In this document: piece after piece, positions 6,909 to 14,558 of the stretch
Position numbering within the stretch: the first letter of the stretch is position 1
How the letters are laid out: the number at the start of each line of letters is the position of its first letter
From: Chloroflexota bacterium
GTDB taxonomy: Bacteria > Chloroflexota > Limnocylindria > QHBO01
Length of the DNA: 15,943 nt
Reading direction: 5' to 3'
NCBI GenBank assembly: GCA_020848055.1
Contig: JADLBB010000025.1
Coordinates: forward strand, 1-15,943
Notes under the pieces: generated by a model
Told to the model about the DNA's origin: nothing
The model's database searches: none
What the model saw: only the letters and a program-made list of their open reading frames with translations
Position numbers and translations under genes: made by a program

Positions 6909-7208
6909 ATGGCAGACGAACCGATCATCACGCCGGTCCAGCTGCAGCGCACGCAGATGGACATCGACCGCGAGCTGCTGCGCGACGAGGACCTGCTGAA
7001 CGAGGAGCACCTGCGCCGCATGGACCAGGTCATCCTGCGCCGCAACCTCGACCACGCGCGAATCACCAGCCGCAAGCTGAGCCTCGAGCTTCAGCAGTAC
7101 GTCCACCTCTACACGCCCGAGGCCAACGAGCTCCGCCGGCGAATCGAGAAGTACATGGTCATGGAGCGCATGATCGAGCGCGAGATGGCCCGCCGCCACA
7201 CTTACTGA
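6909..7208 (+). CDS. small charged helical protein of unknown function (99 aa)
   Basis: The 99-residue product is rich in Glu, Arg, Leu, Gln and Asp and has few Gly or Pro, so it should be largely alpha-helical, perhaps a coiled coil or helical hairpin. Segments such as 'DIDRELLRDEDLLNEEHLRR' and 'ELRRRIEKYMVMERMIEREM' show heptad-like hydrophobic spacing. There is no signal peptide or membrane segment, so it is expected in the cytoplasm. A -10 box sits just upstream. The composition differs strongly from the Arg/Pro/Ala-rich shadow frames of this genome, which supports it as a real gene. I do not recognise the family. Its stop overlaps the 3' end of the convergent YesL-like gene by 7 bp. Confidence 0.72.
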   Translation: MADEPIITPVQLQRTQMDIDRELLRDEDLLNEEHLRRMDQVILRRNLDHARITSRKLSLELQQYVHLYTPEANELRRRIEKYMVMERMIEREMARRHTY

Positions 7209-7924
7209 GCAGACTCCCGCTGGCGCACCCGGTCCGCGAGCGGGAGCACGTATCGCGTCGCGACCAGGCTGTAGAAGGCCACCGAAACGCTGAGCAGCGG
7301 CGCCACCAGGGCGGTCGAGACGGCGAGGAAGGTCGCCAGCAGCAGCGTCAGGGCCAGCATCGGTCCGGGGCGAACCAGGGTGACGTACAGCGCCAGTCGA
7401 AGCCGGGCGCGCAGTCCGGCGGGACCCTCGACGTCCGCCACGATCGGCCAGGCCGCAACCGATCCCATGGCCAGCACGGCCAGGCCGTACAGGGACAGCA
7501 CGCTCAGGATCCAGCCCAGCGGGCCGCCGAGGTTGCCCCCGGTCACGAGGTTGACGCTGAACACCACGGCCAGCACGGCGGAGATCGACCCCAGGCCGAG
7601 GGCCGGTCCGGCAAGCTCACGCATGGAGCCGATGAAATCGCCGAAGCTCACCGCGCGACCACGGCAGGCGAGCGCCGCCATCCGATGCAGGCCGGCCAGG
7701 GGAATGGCCAGGATGCCGACCGCCAACAGCAATGGCGGCCAGCGCACGGCACCCAGCAGCAGCAACGCGAGCAGCGCACCGAAGACCACGTTGGCCGGCA
7801 CGACGCGCCACGAGTTGAAGTAGAAGTCGCTCGCCGCATCACGCACGGCGCGCCCGATGTTCGGCGGGGAGCGCCGCTCGGCGGTCGTCGCGTCGCCGTC
7901 CAGCTCCGGACTCAACGCGTGCAT
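7202..7924 (-). CDS. YesL-like (DUF624) membrane protein
   Basis: The 240-residue product has about five hydrophobic segments. Just before the first comes 'DFYFNSWRVVPANVVFGALL', typical of YesL/DUF624 proteins, which are commonly encoded beside carbohydrate ABC permeases. Their exact role is unknown; a link to sugar uptake is inferred from context. It is the last gene of the operon, 4 bp after the MalG-like stop. The ATG at 7924 directly abuts GGAG with no spacer, whereas the in-frame TTG at 7915 stands 9 bases after that GGATGAGGAG sequence. The true start may therefore be TTG 7915, losing three residues. The gene ends convergently, overlapping the 99-aa ORF by 7 bp. Confidence 0.8.
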   Translation of the reverse strand: MHALSPELDGDATTAERRSPPNIGRAVRDAASDFYFNSWRVVPANVVFGALLALLLLGAVRWPPLLLAVGILAIPLAGLHRMAALACRGRAVSFGDFIGSMRELAGPALGLGSISAVLAVVFSVNLVTGGNLGGPLGWILSVLSLYGLAVLAMGSVAAWPIVADVEGPAGLRARLRLALYVTLVRPGPMLALTLLLATFLAVSTALVAPLLSVSVAFYSLVATRYVLPLADRVRQRESAQ

Positions 7925-7928
7925 CTCC

Positions 7929-8807
7929 TCATCCCTTGACGCCGGAGGCCGCCACCCCCTCGACGAAGTAGCGCTGGAAGAAGACGTATAGCACGATGAT
8001 CGGGACGGTGGCGATGACTACCGTCGCCATCAGGGGCGGCCAGTTGGTGGCCAGGCCGCCCGCCAGGCGGAACTGCGTAAGGCCCAACGGCAGGGTCCAG
8101 TGCGACTGGTCCGAGCTGAGGAACACGGCCGGCCAGAACAGCCCGTTCCACGACCCCTGGAACGACAGGATCGCCACCGCGGCAACGGCCGGCATCGCGA
8201 GCGGCAGGATGACGCGCCAGAACGTGGTGATGAAGCCGGCGCCATCGATCCGGGCGGCCTCCTCGAGGTCCACCGGGATGGTCAGGAAGTACTGGCGCAG
8301 CAGGAAGATGCTCGACGCCGATACGATCCCGACCAGCACGACCGCGACGTACTGGCCGAAGCCCGCGGTCAGGCCGACGCCGCTGAACAGGATGTACACC
8401 GGGACCAGGCGCAGCTGGTCGGGAATCATGAGCGTGGCCAGCACGGCCAGGAAGAGCAGGTCGCGGCCGGGGAAGCGCAGGCGGGCGAACGCGTAGCCGG
8501 CGGTCGCGCCCAGCAGCACGTTGGTGAGGGTGATGACGGCGGCGATCACCGCGCTGTTGAGGAAGAGGACCACCACCGAGGGCTGAAGGTGATTGAGGGC
8601 GAAGTCCCAGGCCTCGAGCGTGAACGGATCGGGCACCAGGGTCAGCTGGGTGGAGTCGGGCAGGGTCTTAAACGAGGTGATGATCGTCCAGCCAAACGGG
8701 ATGCAGGTGATGACCGCGTAGCCGATGAGCAGGGCGTACGCCACGCCACGCCGCAGCCTGCGCCCACGGGCGCCGGGCAGCGGGGCCCGATCGATGGATT
8801 CGTTCAT
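7929..8807 (-). CDS. carbohydrate ABC transporter permease, MalG type
   Basis: This 292-residue inner-membrane permease belongs to the MalG-type (CUT1) family and would form the channel with the MalF-like partner. It has about six membrane segments, starting with 'GVAYALLIGYAVITCIPFGW'. The cytoplasmic EAA loop 'DLEEAARIDGAGFITTFWRV' contacts the ABC ATPase. The end 'YFVEGVAASGVKG' is the usual MalG-family terminus. Its ATG overlaps the stop of the upstream permease as ATGA (4 bp), so translation is probably coupled; the local ribosome binding site is weak. Length and topology are normal for the family. Confidence 0.93.
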   Translation of the reverse strand: MNESIDRAPLPGARGRRLRRGVAYALLIGYAVITCIPFGWTIITSFKTLPDSTQLTLVPDPFTLEAWDFALNHLQPSVVVLFLNSAVIAAVITLTNVLLGATAGYAFARLRFPGRDLLFLAVLATLMIPDQLRLVPVYILFSGVGLTAGFGQYVAVVLVGIVSASSIFLLRQYFLTIPVDLEEAARIDGAGFITTFWRVILPLAMPAVAAVAILSFQGSWNGLFWPAVFLSSDQSHWTLPLGLTQFRLAGGLATNWPPLMATVVIATVPIIVLYVFFQRYFVEGVAASGVKG

Positions 8808-9736
8808 GCGGGGCCGCCGCCGAAGATCCGGCGCTGCAGCAGCGTGGCGCTGAAGATGATCGCGAACAGGACCATGCCGACGGCCGCCGCGTAGCCGGGA
8901 TCGATCTGGATGAACAGCGCGTTGTACAGGTACAGGACGATCGTCATCAGCGAGTTGGCGGGATCACCATTGGGGCCGCCGGCGATGAACGCCTGGTCCC
9001 ACAGCTGCAGGCCGCCGATGACGCCGACTGTGGCCACGAAGAAGTGTGCCGGACGCAGCAGGGGGAAGGTGACGTGCCAGAAGGCCTGCCACGCGTTGGC
9101 CCCGTCGATGGCAGCCGCCTCGTACACCTCGCGGCTGATCGACTGCAGCGAGGCGAGGTAGAACAGCATGAACGTCCCCGAGGTCGTCCACGCGTTGAGC
9201 AGGATGACCGACTGGAGGGCCGTGCGGTAGTTGCCGATCCAGTTGTGGTCGGGCGCGTATCCGAACAATGCGAACAGCGGGTTCAGGCCAATCGCGCCGC
9301 GGATCCCGTTGAACAGGCCGTCGGGCGAGGCGAGGAAGATCCAGATGGTGGTGATCGCAGCCGAACTGGCGATGGCCGGAAAGTAGTAGGCCGCCCGGAA
9401 GAATGTCTGGCCGCGAATCTTCTGGTTGACGATGACCGCCAGGAAGAGCCCTGCCGCCATGGTCAGCGGCACCCAGATGACGGTGTAGTACAGCGTGTTG
9501 CCGATGGCCGCGATGAAGACGGGGTCCGACAGCAGCTTCTGGAAGTTGTGCAGGCCCACGAAGGCCTCGGGGCCGCTCCGAATGTTCCAATCCCAGACGC
9601 TGATGTAGGCCGCGTAGACGAACGTGCCAATCGAGAGCGCCAGGAAGAAGACCATCGGGATGGCGATGAGGCCGTAGCCGGCCAGCGCCTCGGCGCGCGC
9701 GTCGATGCGACCCCGCTTGAGTGCCGCCTGCGCCAT
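8804..9736 (-). CDS. carbohydrate ABC transporter permease, MalF type
   Basis: This 310-residue permease is the MalF/UgpA-type partner of the downstream MalG-like protein. It has about six membrane segments, with the first around residues 18-45. The EAA loop is 'EVYEAAAIDGANAWQAFWHV'. It lacks the long periplasmic insertion of E. coli MalF, as is usual outside enterobacteria. AAGGAGG stands 6 bases before the ATG at 9736, a near-ideal ribosome binding site. A stable hairpin separates it from the binding-protein gene upstream. No ATPase gene is found in this operon, so a shared MsmX/UgpC-type ATPase elsewhere is likely. Confidence 0.93.
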   Translation of the reverse strand: MAQAALKRGRIDARAEALAGYGLIAIPMVFFLALSIGTFVYAAYISVWDWNIRSGPEAFVGLHNFQKLLSDPVFIAAIGNTLYYTVIWVPLTMAAGLFLAVIVNQKIRGQTFFRAAYYFPAIASSAAITTIWIFLASPDGLFNGIRGAIGLNPLFALFGYAPDHNWIGNYRTALQSVILLNAWTTSGTFMLFYLASLQSISREVYEAAAIDGANAWQAFWHVTFPLLRPAHFFVATVGVIGGLQLWDQAFIAGGPNGDPANSLMTIVLYLYNALFIQIDPGYAAAVGMVLFAIIFSATLLQRRIFGGGPA

Positions 9737-9760
9737 CGCCGCCTCCTTCGATGCGTGCGG

Positions 9761-9792
9761 GGCTCCGGCCGACGCTCGCGCCGGCCGGAGCC
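9761..9792 (-). repeat. intercistronic hairpin between binding protein and permease genes
   Basis: GGCTCCGGCCG and CGGCCGGAGCC form a perfect 11-bp stem with a 10-base loop, just downstream of the binding protein's TAG and upstream of the permease ribosome binding site. There is no T-run after it. Such hairpins often stabilise the binding-protein mRNA or partly terminate transcription, so the binding protein is made in excess. That role is inferred. Confidence 0.75.
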
Positions 9793-9799
9793 TTGGTTG

Positions 9800-11095
9800 C
9801 TAGTTCCCCAGCTGCGCGGTGATCGAGGCCGCCGTGGCCGAGACCACCGGGCCTGCCGAGTATGTGCCGTTCTGGATCTCAAGCGTGAACGCATCCTGGA
9901 ATGCCTTCTGGATGTCGTTGTAGCCCTTGATGAACCCAGAGCCCGGCCGAGCGTAGTCGGCACCCTTCACGATGATGTCGAACCCGGCCGGCACCGGCAC
10001 GTCGCTGCGTGACGGGACGGCGATGCCGCCACCGGTCCAGATCGCCATGCCAGCGGGGCCGGTCAGGTACTGCATCAGCACCCAGGCCTGGTCCTTGTTG
10101 GCGCTGTCAACGCCGATGCCGTAGGCGGCGGTGTAGCTGATCGTGACCGGCTCGCCGATGCTGCCAACCGGCATCTCGGCGAAGTTCCACTTGATGTCGG
10201 GGAACGTCGAGTCCATGTAACCCTTGAGCCAGCCGCCCTCGAAGGCGATGGCCACGTCACCCTTGCCCAGGGCCTCGCCGCACCAGCCGTCGCCCATGTC
10301 GGCGGCCGTCTTGCCGAGCCCGTTCTTGAACAGGTCCATGTACCACTGCACCGAGGCCTTCGAGGCATCCGTGCTGATCGCCTCGGCGGTTCCATCGGCG
10401 TTCACCAGTTCGCCACCCTGGGCGTACATGAAGCCGAGTCCTCGATCGAGGCCCGGGTTCAGGCACATCGGCGCCTTGAGGTTGCCGGTGCCCTTCAGGC
10501 TGGTGGCCAGGTTGACGAGGTCATCCATGGTCGTCGGCGGCGTCGGCACGAGGTCCGAGTTGTAGCCCATGGCGATGGTGTTGCCATCCTTGGGCAGGCC
10601 ATAGATCTTGCCGTCGGGCGCCGTGAAGATGTCGAGGTACTTCGGGAAGAAGGCGCTGGTGTCAAAGCCCTGCCGGTCGATGTACTCGTCGAGCGGCTGG
10701 AGGAAGCCCTCGTCCACCCAATCCTGGGCGTACTCCGCATTGACATAGAACAGGTCAGGCGGGTTGTGGCCACCGAAGCGGGTGATCATCTGGGCGCGAT
10801 AGTCGCCGGCAATGACCTCCTGGGTGACCTTGATGTTCGGATACTCAACCGAGAAGGCGGCGAGCGCCGAGGCCAGCGCGCTCTGCTCGGCCGGCGACGA
10901 CGACCACTGGCCGATCGTCACCTCGCCGGACACGCTGTGCGGATCCCAGGGAGCCGCGCTGGCCGGCGCCTGCGACGCAGGTGCCTGCGAGGCGGGAGCC
11001 TGCGAGGCCGCCGACGGAACCGGCGTGGCGTTGTTGCTGCTGCAGGCGGCCAACAGCACGCCTCCGATCAGCAACGTGGAAAAACGACGAAGCAT
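9800..11095 (-). CDS. extracellular sugar-binding lipoprotein of the ABC transporter
   Basis: The 431-residue product is a cluster-1-type solute-binding protein. The signal peptide MLRRFSTLLIGGVLLAAC ends in a lipobox (LLAAC) with lipidated Cys18, so it should be tethered to the outer face of the membrane. A flexible Ser/Ala/Pro linker with three SQAPA units follows, then the binding domain starting 'SGEVTIGQWSSSPAEQ'. 'GDYRAQMITRFGGHNPPDLFY' and 'QDWVDEGFLQPLDEYIDRQG' are typical of the family. GAGGAAA lies 6-8 bases before the ATG at 11095, which is preferred over longer in-frame extensions into the repressor gene. The ligand is probably an oligosaccharide, given the neighbouring debranching enzyme. 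It follows the LacI gene by 65 bp. Confidence 0.93.
   Translation of the reverse strand: MLRRFSTLLIGGVLLAACSSNNATPVPSAASQAPASQAPASQAPASAAPWDPHSVSGEVTIGQWSSSPAEQSALASALAAFSVEYPNIKVTQEVIAGDYRAQMITRFGGHNPPDLFYVNAEYAQDWVDEGFLQPLDEYIDRQGFDTSAFFPKYLDIFTAPDGKIYGLPKDGNTIAMGYNSDLVPTPPTTMDDLVNLATSLKGTGNLKAPMCLNPGLDRGLGFMYAQGGELVNADGTAEAISTDASKASVQWYMDLFKNGLGKTAADMGDGWCGEALGKGDVAIAFEGGWLKGYMDSTFPDIKWNFAEMPVGSIGEPVTISYTAAYGIGVDSANKDQAWVLMQYLTGPAGMAIWTGGGIAVPSRSDVPVPAGFDIIVKGADYARPGSGFIKGYNDIQKAFQDAFTLEIQNGTYSAGPVVSATAASITAQLGN
10968..11012 (-). repeat. 15-bp in-frame repeat x3 encoding the SQAPA linker
   Basis: Three adjacent 15-bp units (based on GCCTGCGAGGCGGGA on the plus strand) encode SQAPA repeats between the lipobox and the binding domain. 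The repeat keeps the reading frame, so copy number could vary without breaking the protein. It serves as a flexible linker. Confidence 0.8.
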
Positions 11096-11120
11096 GTTGT
11101 GTTTCCTCACTACGTTGACC

Positions 11121-11138
11121 TTGACCGAAATCGGTGAA
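11121..11138. promoter_or_regulatory. 18-bp imperfect palindrome upstream of the binding-protein gene
   Basis: TTGACCGAAATCGGTGAA has arms ACCGA/TCGGT around AA, with TT/AA flanks that also pair. It lies 26 bp upstream of the binding-protein ATG, inside the 65-bp gap after the repressor gene. It could be an operator for the transport genes. It lacks the central CG step typical of LacI-family sites and differs from the two sites at 12254-12298, so the cognate regulator is uncertain. Confidence 0.45.
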
Positions 11139-11160
11139 CGGCTGGTGCTTGGCTGGCGCT

Positions 11161-12234
11161 TCACCTCGCCAGTCGGCTTGCTTCGGGGTCGGTGCTGGAT
11201 CGAATGACGAGGGTCGGCCGCAACAGCACGTTGGTGGCCGGCGGTTCGCCAGGCTCGTGTGCCTCGCCTCGGCGTGAGCCCTTGCGCTCCAGGTGCTTGA
11301 GCAGCATGCGCACCACCGTGCGCCCGGCCTCCTCGATGGGCTGGCTCAGGCTGGTCAGTTCGAATCCCGGCAAAGCGGCGAAGGGCGTGTCGTCGAAGCC
11401 GACGACCGCCACGTCGCGGCCCGGGGCGAGGTTGCGCCGCGCTACGGCGCGCAGGGCTCCGAGCGCCACGGTGTCGCTGACGCAGACGAGGGCAGTCGGC
11501 GGCTCTGGTCCGCCGAGCAGGCGGCTGGCCATGGCGTGGCCCTCGGCCATGGACTCGGTGCCGCGCGCCACGAGGCTGGGCACCCCCAGGCGCTCGCAGG
11601 CGGCGAGGTAGCCACCGAGGCGGTCGTCCCCGACCCCGGACCCGCGCGGCCAACCCAGGAAGGCGATCCGTCGATGACCGAGACCGTGGACGTGATCGAC
11701 GGCCGCCGCCACCCCCGCGGCACCATCGACGTCGACCCATGCACCAGAGTCGTCGTCGTTCCAGGTGCGTCCGAACGCGACGAACGGGATGCCCCGCTCC
11801 ATCAGCCACGCCTGGCGCTCGTCATTCACGACCGTCTCGGACAGGGCGAAGCCATCCACCGCCTGCTGGGCCATGAGCTCGGCATAGCCATCGAGTCCGG
11901 CGGGGCCCGCCGGGGCCGTGAAGAGCAGGACGTGGAAGCCACGCGCCGACGCCGCATCCGCGATGGCATGCACGAATCGGTCGAGCACCGGGTTCAGGCG
12001 GTTTGGGACGGCCGGCGGAACGCAGAAGCCGATGGCCCGGCTGGCCCTGGTCCGCAGCGAGCGCGCCATCCGATTCGGGCTGTAGTTGAGCGACTCAATG
12101 GCCGATTGGACGCGTGCTCTCGTCGGCGGAGCCACCCGATCGGGGGCGTTGATGACGTTCGAGACAGTCTGCCGCGACACCCCCGATGCCGCTGCGACGC
12201 TCTCCAGCGTGGGACTCCTGCGCCCGGTTGCCAT
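11161..12234 (-). CDS. LacI-family transcriptional repressor
   Basis: The 357-residue product starts MATGRRSPTLESVAAASGVS with a LacI-type helix-turn-helix (about residues 9-28), a hinge helix 'SPNRMARSLRTR' (52-63) and a periplasmic-binding-protein-like sensor domain ('IGFCVPPAVPNRLNPVLDRF', 'RRIAFLGWPRGSG', 'DVAVVGFDDTPFAALPG'). It should bind a palindromic operator and release it when a sugar ligand binds. An in-frame GTG at 12273 would add 13 residues, but ATG 12234 gives the normal LacI N-terminus, so it is preferred. It lies upstream of the transport genes on the same strand and divergent from the debranching enzyme, so it probably controls both and itself. Confidence 0.92.
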   Translation of the reverse strand: MATGRRSPTLESVAAASGVSRQTVSNVINAPDRVAPPTRARVQSAIESLNYSPNRMARSLRTRASRAIGFCVPPAVPNRLNPVLDRFVHAIADAASARGFHVLLFTAPAGPAGLDGYAELMAQQAVDGFALSETVVNDERQAWLMERGIPFVAFGRTWNDDDSGAWVDVDGAAGVAAAVDHVHGLGHRRIAFLGWPRGSGVGDDRLGGYLAACERLGVPSLVARGTESMAEGHAMASRLLGGPEPPTALVCVSDTVALGALRAVARRNLAPGRDVAVVGFDDTPFAALPGFELTSLSQPIEEAGRTVVRMLLKHLERKGSRRGEAHEPGEPPATNVLLRPTLVIRSSTDPEASRLAR

Positions 12235-12253
12235 CCGTGCCTCGTTCCCGTGC

Positions 12254-12267
12254 TTGGAACGATCTAA
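12254..12267. promoter_or_regulatory. LacI-type operator-like site 1
   Basis: TTGGAACGATCTAA is a quasi-palindrome centred on CG, as usual for LacI-family operators. It shares the 8-bp core GAACGATC, in opposite orientation, with site 2; the centres are 32 bp apart, close to three helical turns. It lies 20 bp upstream of the repressor ATG, so it may autoregulate the repressor. Confidence 0.5.
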
Positions 12268-12286
12268 CGTCACCGCAACGGTTCGT

Positions 12287-12298
12287 TTGATCGTTCAA
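12287..12298. promoter_or_regulatory. LacI-type operator-like site 2, overlapping the -35 box
   Basis: TTGATCGTTCAA has TTGA/TCAA half-sites around a central CG. The left half coincides with the proposed -35 box (TTGATC) of the debranching-enzyme promoter, so a bound repressor would block it. The extended inverted repeat with site 1 spans 12254-12298. Confidence 0.55.
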
Positions 12299-12314
12299 CT
12301 GTAGGTGCTAAGGT
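12287..12314 (+). promoter_or_regulatory. promoter of the debranching-enzyme gene
   Basis: TTGATC (12287-12292) and TAAGGT (12309-12314) are separated by 16 bp, with GC before the -10 as in other promoters here. Transcription would start near 12321, giving a leader of about 76 nt. Confidence 0.45.
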
Positions 12315-12396
12315 AGTAAACGGCCGATCTCGCCGTCTGTCAAGGGGTTAGGCTCTTGGCCTGCCCAGCACGATCACGAGGAAGAACAACGCGACC

Positions 12397-14469
12397 ATGG
12401 CAACCCACCCCACCCCGGGCACCGTGGTACCGGCGCATCAGCCATATCTGCATGACCTGGCCGTGGTGGTGGCAGCTCCGACCGCCGTCCTGTCCGGGAT
12501 GGATGGCCAGATCAGGGCCGGCGGTGCCCAGGGCGTCCTGTCAGGGGATCGCCGCGTCCTGTCCGAGCTGAGGGTGGAGATCGATGGCATCGAGCCATAC
12601 CCGGTCGGACATGCGTTGATCGGGGCTGATGAAGCGCGATTCGTGGCCATTCTGCGCGACCTCGGCGACAAGGGGCTGGACCCGACCGTGCGCCTCGAGC
12701 GGACCAGACACGTGCGGCCGAGCGGACTGAGCGAGCGGCTGCGAATCGACAGCTCCGCACGGGTGCCGATCCGGGCGACGCTGTCGGTCGCCCTCTCCGC
12801 AGACTTCGCCGGCATCGGCGAGGTCAAGGCCGGCCGCGGGGGCGCCGCGATGCGCGGCGCGACGACGCCGGACGGAATCTGCTGGGCTGACGACGAGACG
12901 ACGGTCGAGGTGCACGCCAGCGGGGGCGCGGTGGTGAGCGCCGACCGCCTGAGCTGGCAAGTCGACATCGCTGCGCACGAGGCCTGGGAGGCGACGATCG
13001 ACGTCACCGCCACCGAAGCCCTGGCCCCGCCGGGCACGTTCGTCGCCGCCCCGGGCGCCGCTCTGCCGGATCACGTCGCGATGGTTGGTCCGCCGGCGCT
13101 CGTCGAACTGGTCAACCGTGGGGTGAGAGACGTCCGAGCGTTGGCGCTGGCTGACCCGCAAGTGACGTCCGACACGTTCATCGCAGCCGGTGTTCCATGG
13201 TTCCTGACCCTGTTCGGCCGTGACTCGCTGTGGGCGGCGCGCTTCAGCCTGCCACTGGGAACCGATCTGGCGGTCGGCACGCTGCGGACCCTGGGCCGGC
13301 GCCAGGGCCGACGCAATGATCCGGAGACCGGCGAGGCACCGGGCAAGATCCTGCACGAGGTACGGCGTGGTGCTTCACGCACCGGTCTGCCGCCGACGTA
13401 CTTCGGCAGCATCGACGCGACGGCGCTGTGGGTGTGTCTCCTGTACGACGCGTGGCGCTGGGGCCTGTCGGGCGACGACGTCATCGGTCTGCTCGACCCG
13501 CTGGAGGCCGCCCTGGGTTGGATGACGACCGCGGCCGACGCCGATGGCGATGGCTTCCTGGAATACCTGGACACCAGCGGCCGGGGCCTCGCCAACCAGG
13601 GTTGGAAGGACTCCGGAGACTCCATCCAGTTCCCGGACGGCAGTCTGCCCACCGGAGCGATCGCGCTGGTCGAGGCCCAGGGATACGCCTACCACGCCGC
13701 CATCGGCGGCGCACGAATGCTCGAGTCCTTCGGCCGACCGGGCGCCGATCGACTGCGGCAATGGGCCCTTGAGTTGCGCGAGCGATTTCGTCAGACGTTC
13801 TGGGTGTCCGATGCACGCGGCCGGTTCCCTGCAATCGCCCTGGACGGTTCAAAGCGGCCGATTGGCACGGCAACGTCCAACCCGGGGCACCTCCTCGCGA
13901 CTGGCATCCTCGACCCCGATGAGATTGCGAGCATCGCCGCGCGGTTGAGCGAGCCAGACCTCGATGGCGGCTACGGGCTGCGGACGATGAGTTCGGACGT
14001 CGCCGGGTTCAACCCGCTCGGCTACCACACCGGATCGGTCTGGCCGCACGACACGACGATTGCGGTCGGGGGGTTGGCCGCAACCGGACATGCCCGGGTC
14101 GCAGCTTCGCTGGCGGGCGGGCTGATGCGCGCCGCGCCCACCTTCATGCACCGCCTTCCCGAACTGTTCGCCGGGACCGATGCGCGCGCGGGCGACCCGG
14201 TGCTTGCCTACCCGGCCGCCTGCCGGCCGATCGCCTGGGCGGCCGCAGCACCGATCGCCCTGCTCCAGGCGGCTCTCGGGATTGACCCCGACGTTCCCGC
14301 AGGCCGGCTGCGCGTCGCGCCGCACGCGGCCTTCTCTGCGTGGTTCCCGTTGCGGATCGGTGGACTGCGCATTGCGGGCCAGCACCTCAGCGTGGCCGTC
14401 AGCACCGACGGCCGCACCACTGTCGAGACCGACGCGCCGATTGCAGTTGAGGCAGGCGACGCCTCGTAA
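12397..14469 (+). CDS. glycogen-debranching / amylo-alpha-1,6-glucosidase-type enzyme
   Basis: The 690-residue product has an N-terminal beta-rich GDE_N_bis-type domain (about 20-215; 'GGAQGVLSGDRRVLSELRVE') and a C-terminal (alpha/alpha)6 glucosidase domain (about 240-670). Signature segments are 'AGVPWFLTLFGRDSLWAARF' (264-283), 'NQGWKDSGDSIQF' (400-412; candidate catalytic Asp405 or Asp408) and 'GYHTGSVWPHDT' (542-553). The family hydrolyses alpha-1,6 branches or related alpha-glucosidic linkages. There is no signal peptide, so it acts in the cytoplasm, probably on sugars taken up by the adjacent transporter. AGGA lies rather far (14 bases) before the ATG; no better start is seen. It is divergent from the LacI gene, with an operator overlapping its promoter. 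The precise substrate is not readable. Confidence 0.88.
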   Translation: MATHPTPGTVVPAHQPYLHDLAVVVAAPTAVLSGMDGQIRAGGAQGVLSGDRRVLSELRVEIDGIEPYPVGHALIGADEARFVAILRDLGDKGLDPTVRLERTRHVRPSGLSERLRIDSSARVPIRATLSVALSADFAGIGEVKAGRGGAAMRGATTPDGICWADDETTVEVHASGGAVVSADRLSWQVDIAAHEAWEATIDVTATEALAPPGTFVAAPGAALPDHVAMVGPPALVELVNRGVRDVRALALADPQVTSDTFIAAGVPWFLTLFGRDSLWAARFSLPLGTDLAVGTLRTLGRRQGRRNDPETGEAPGKILHEVRRGASRTGLPPTYFGSIDATALWVCLLYDAWRWGLSGDDVIGLLDPLEAALGWMTTAADADGDGFLEYLDTSGRGLANQGWKDSGDSIQFPDGSLPTGAIALVEAQGYAYHAAIGGARMLESFGRPGADRLRQWALELRERFRQTFWVSDARGRFPAIALDGSKRPIGTATSNPGHLLATGILDPDEIASIAARLSEPDLDGGYGLRTMSSDVAGFNPLGYHTGSVWPHDTTIAVGGLAATGHARVAASLAGGLMRAAPTFMHRLPELFAGTDARAGDPVLAYPAACRPIAWAAAAPIALLQAALGIDPDVPAGRLRVAPHAAFSAWFPLRIGGLRIAGQHLSVAVSTDGRTTVETDAPIAVEAGDAS

Positions 14470-14497
14470 TCCACCAACCAGGCGGCCATGGCCACGA

Positions 14498-14530
14498 GAA
14501 GGGCCCCACCCGGGCACGGGCGGGGCCTTC
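14498..14530. terminator. bidirectional terminator-like hairpin
   Basis: GAAGGGCCCCACCCG pairs with CGGGCGGGGCCTTC around a 4-base loop, with one A-C mismatch and one G-U pair. It lies between the convergent debranching-enzyme gene and the 113-aa ORF. No T-run follows on either strand, so termination efficiency is uncertain; GC-rich genomes often use such stems. Confidence 0.7.
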
Positions 14531-14558
14531 CGCAGGGCACGAACGGCGCAGACGACTG

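Noticed and set aside
11293..12267. 324-codon plus-strand frame opposite the LacI gene
   Set aside because: The minus strand encodes an unmistakable LacI repressor; the mirror has no recognisable features.
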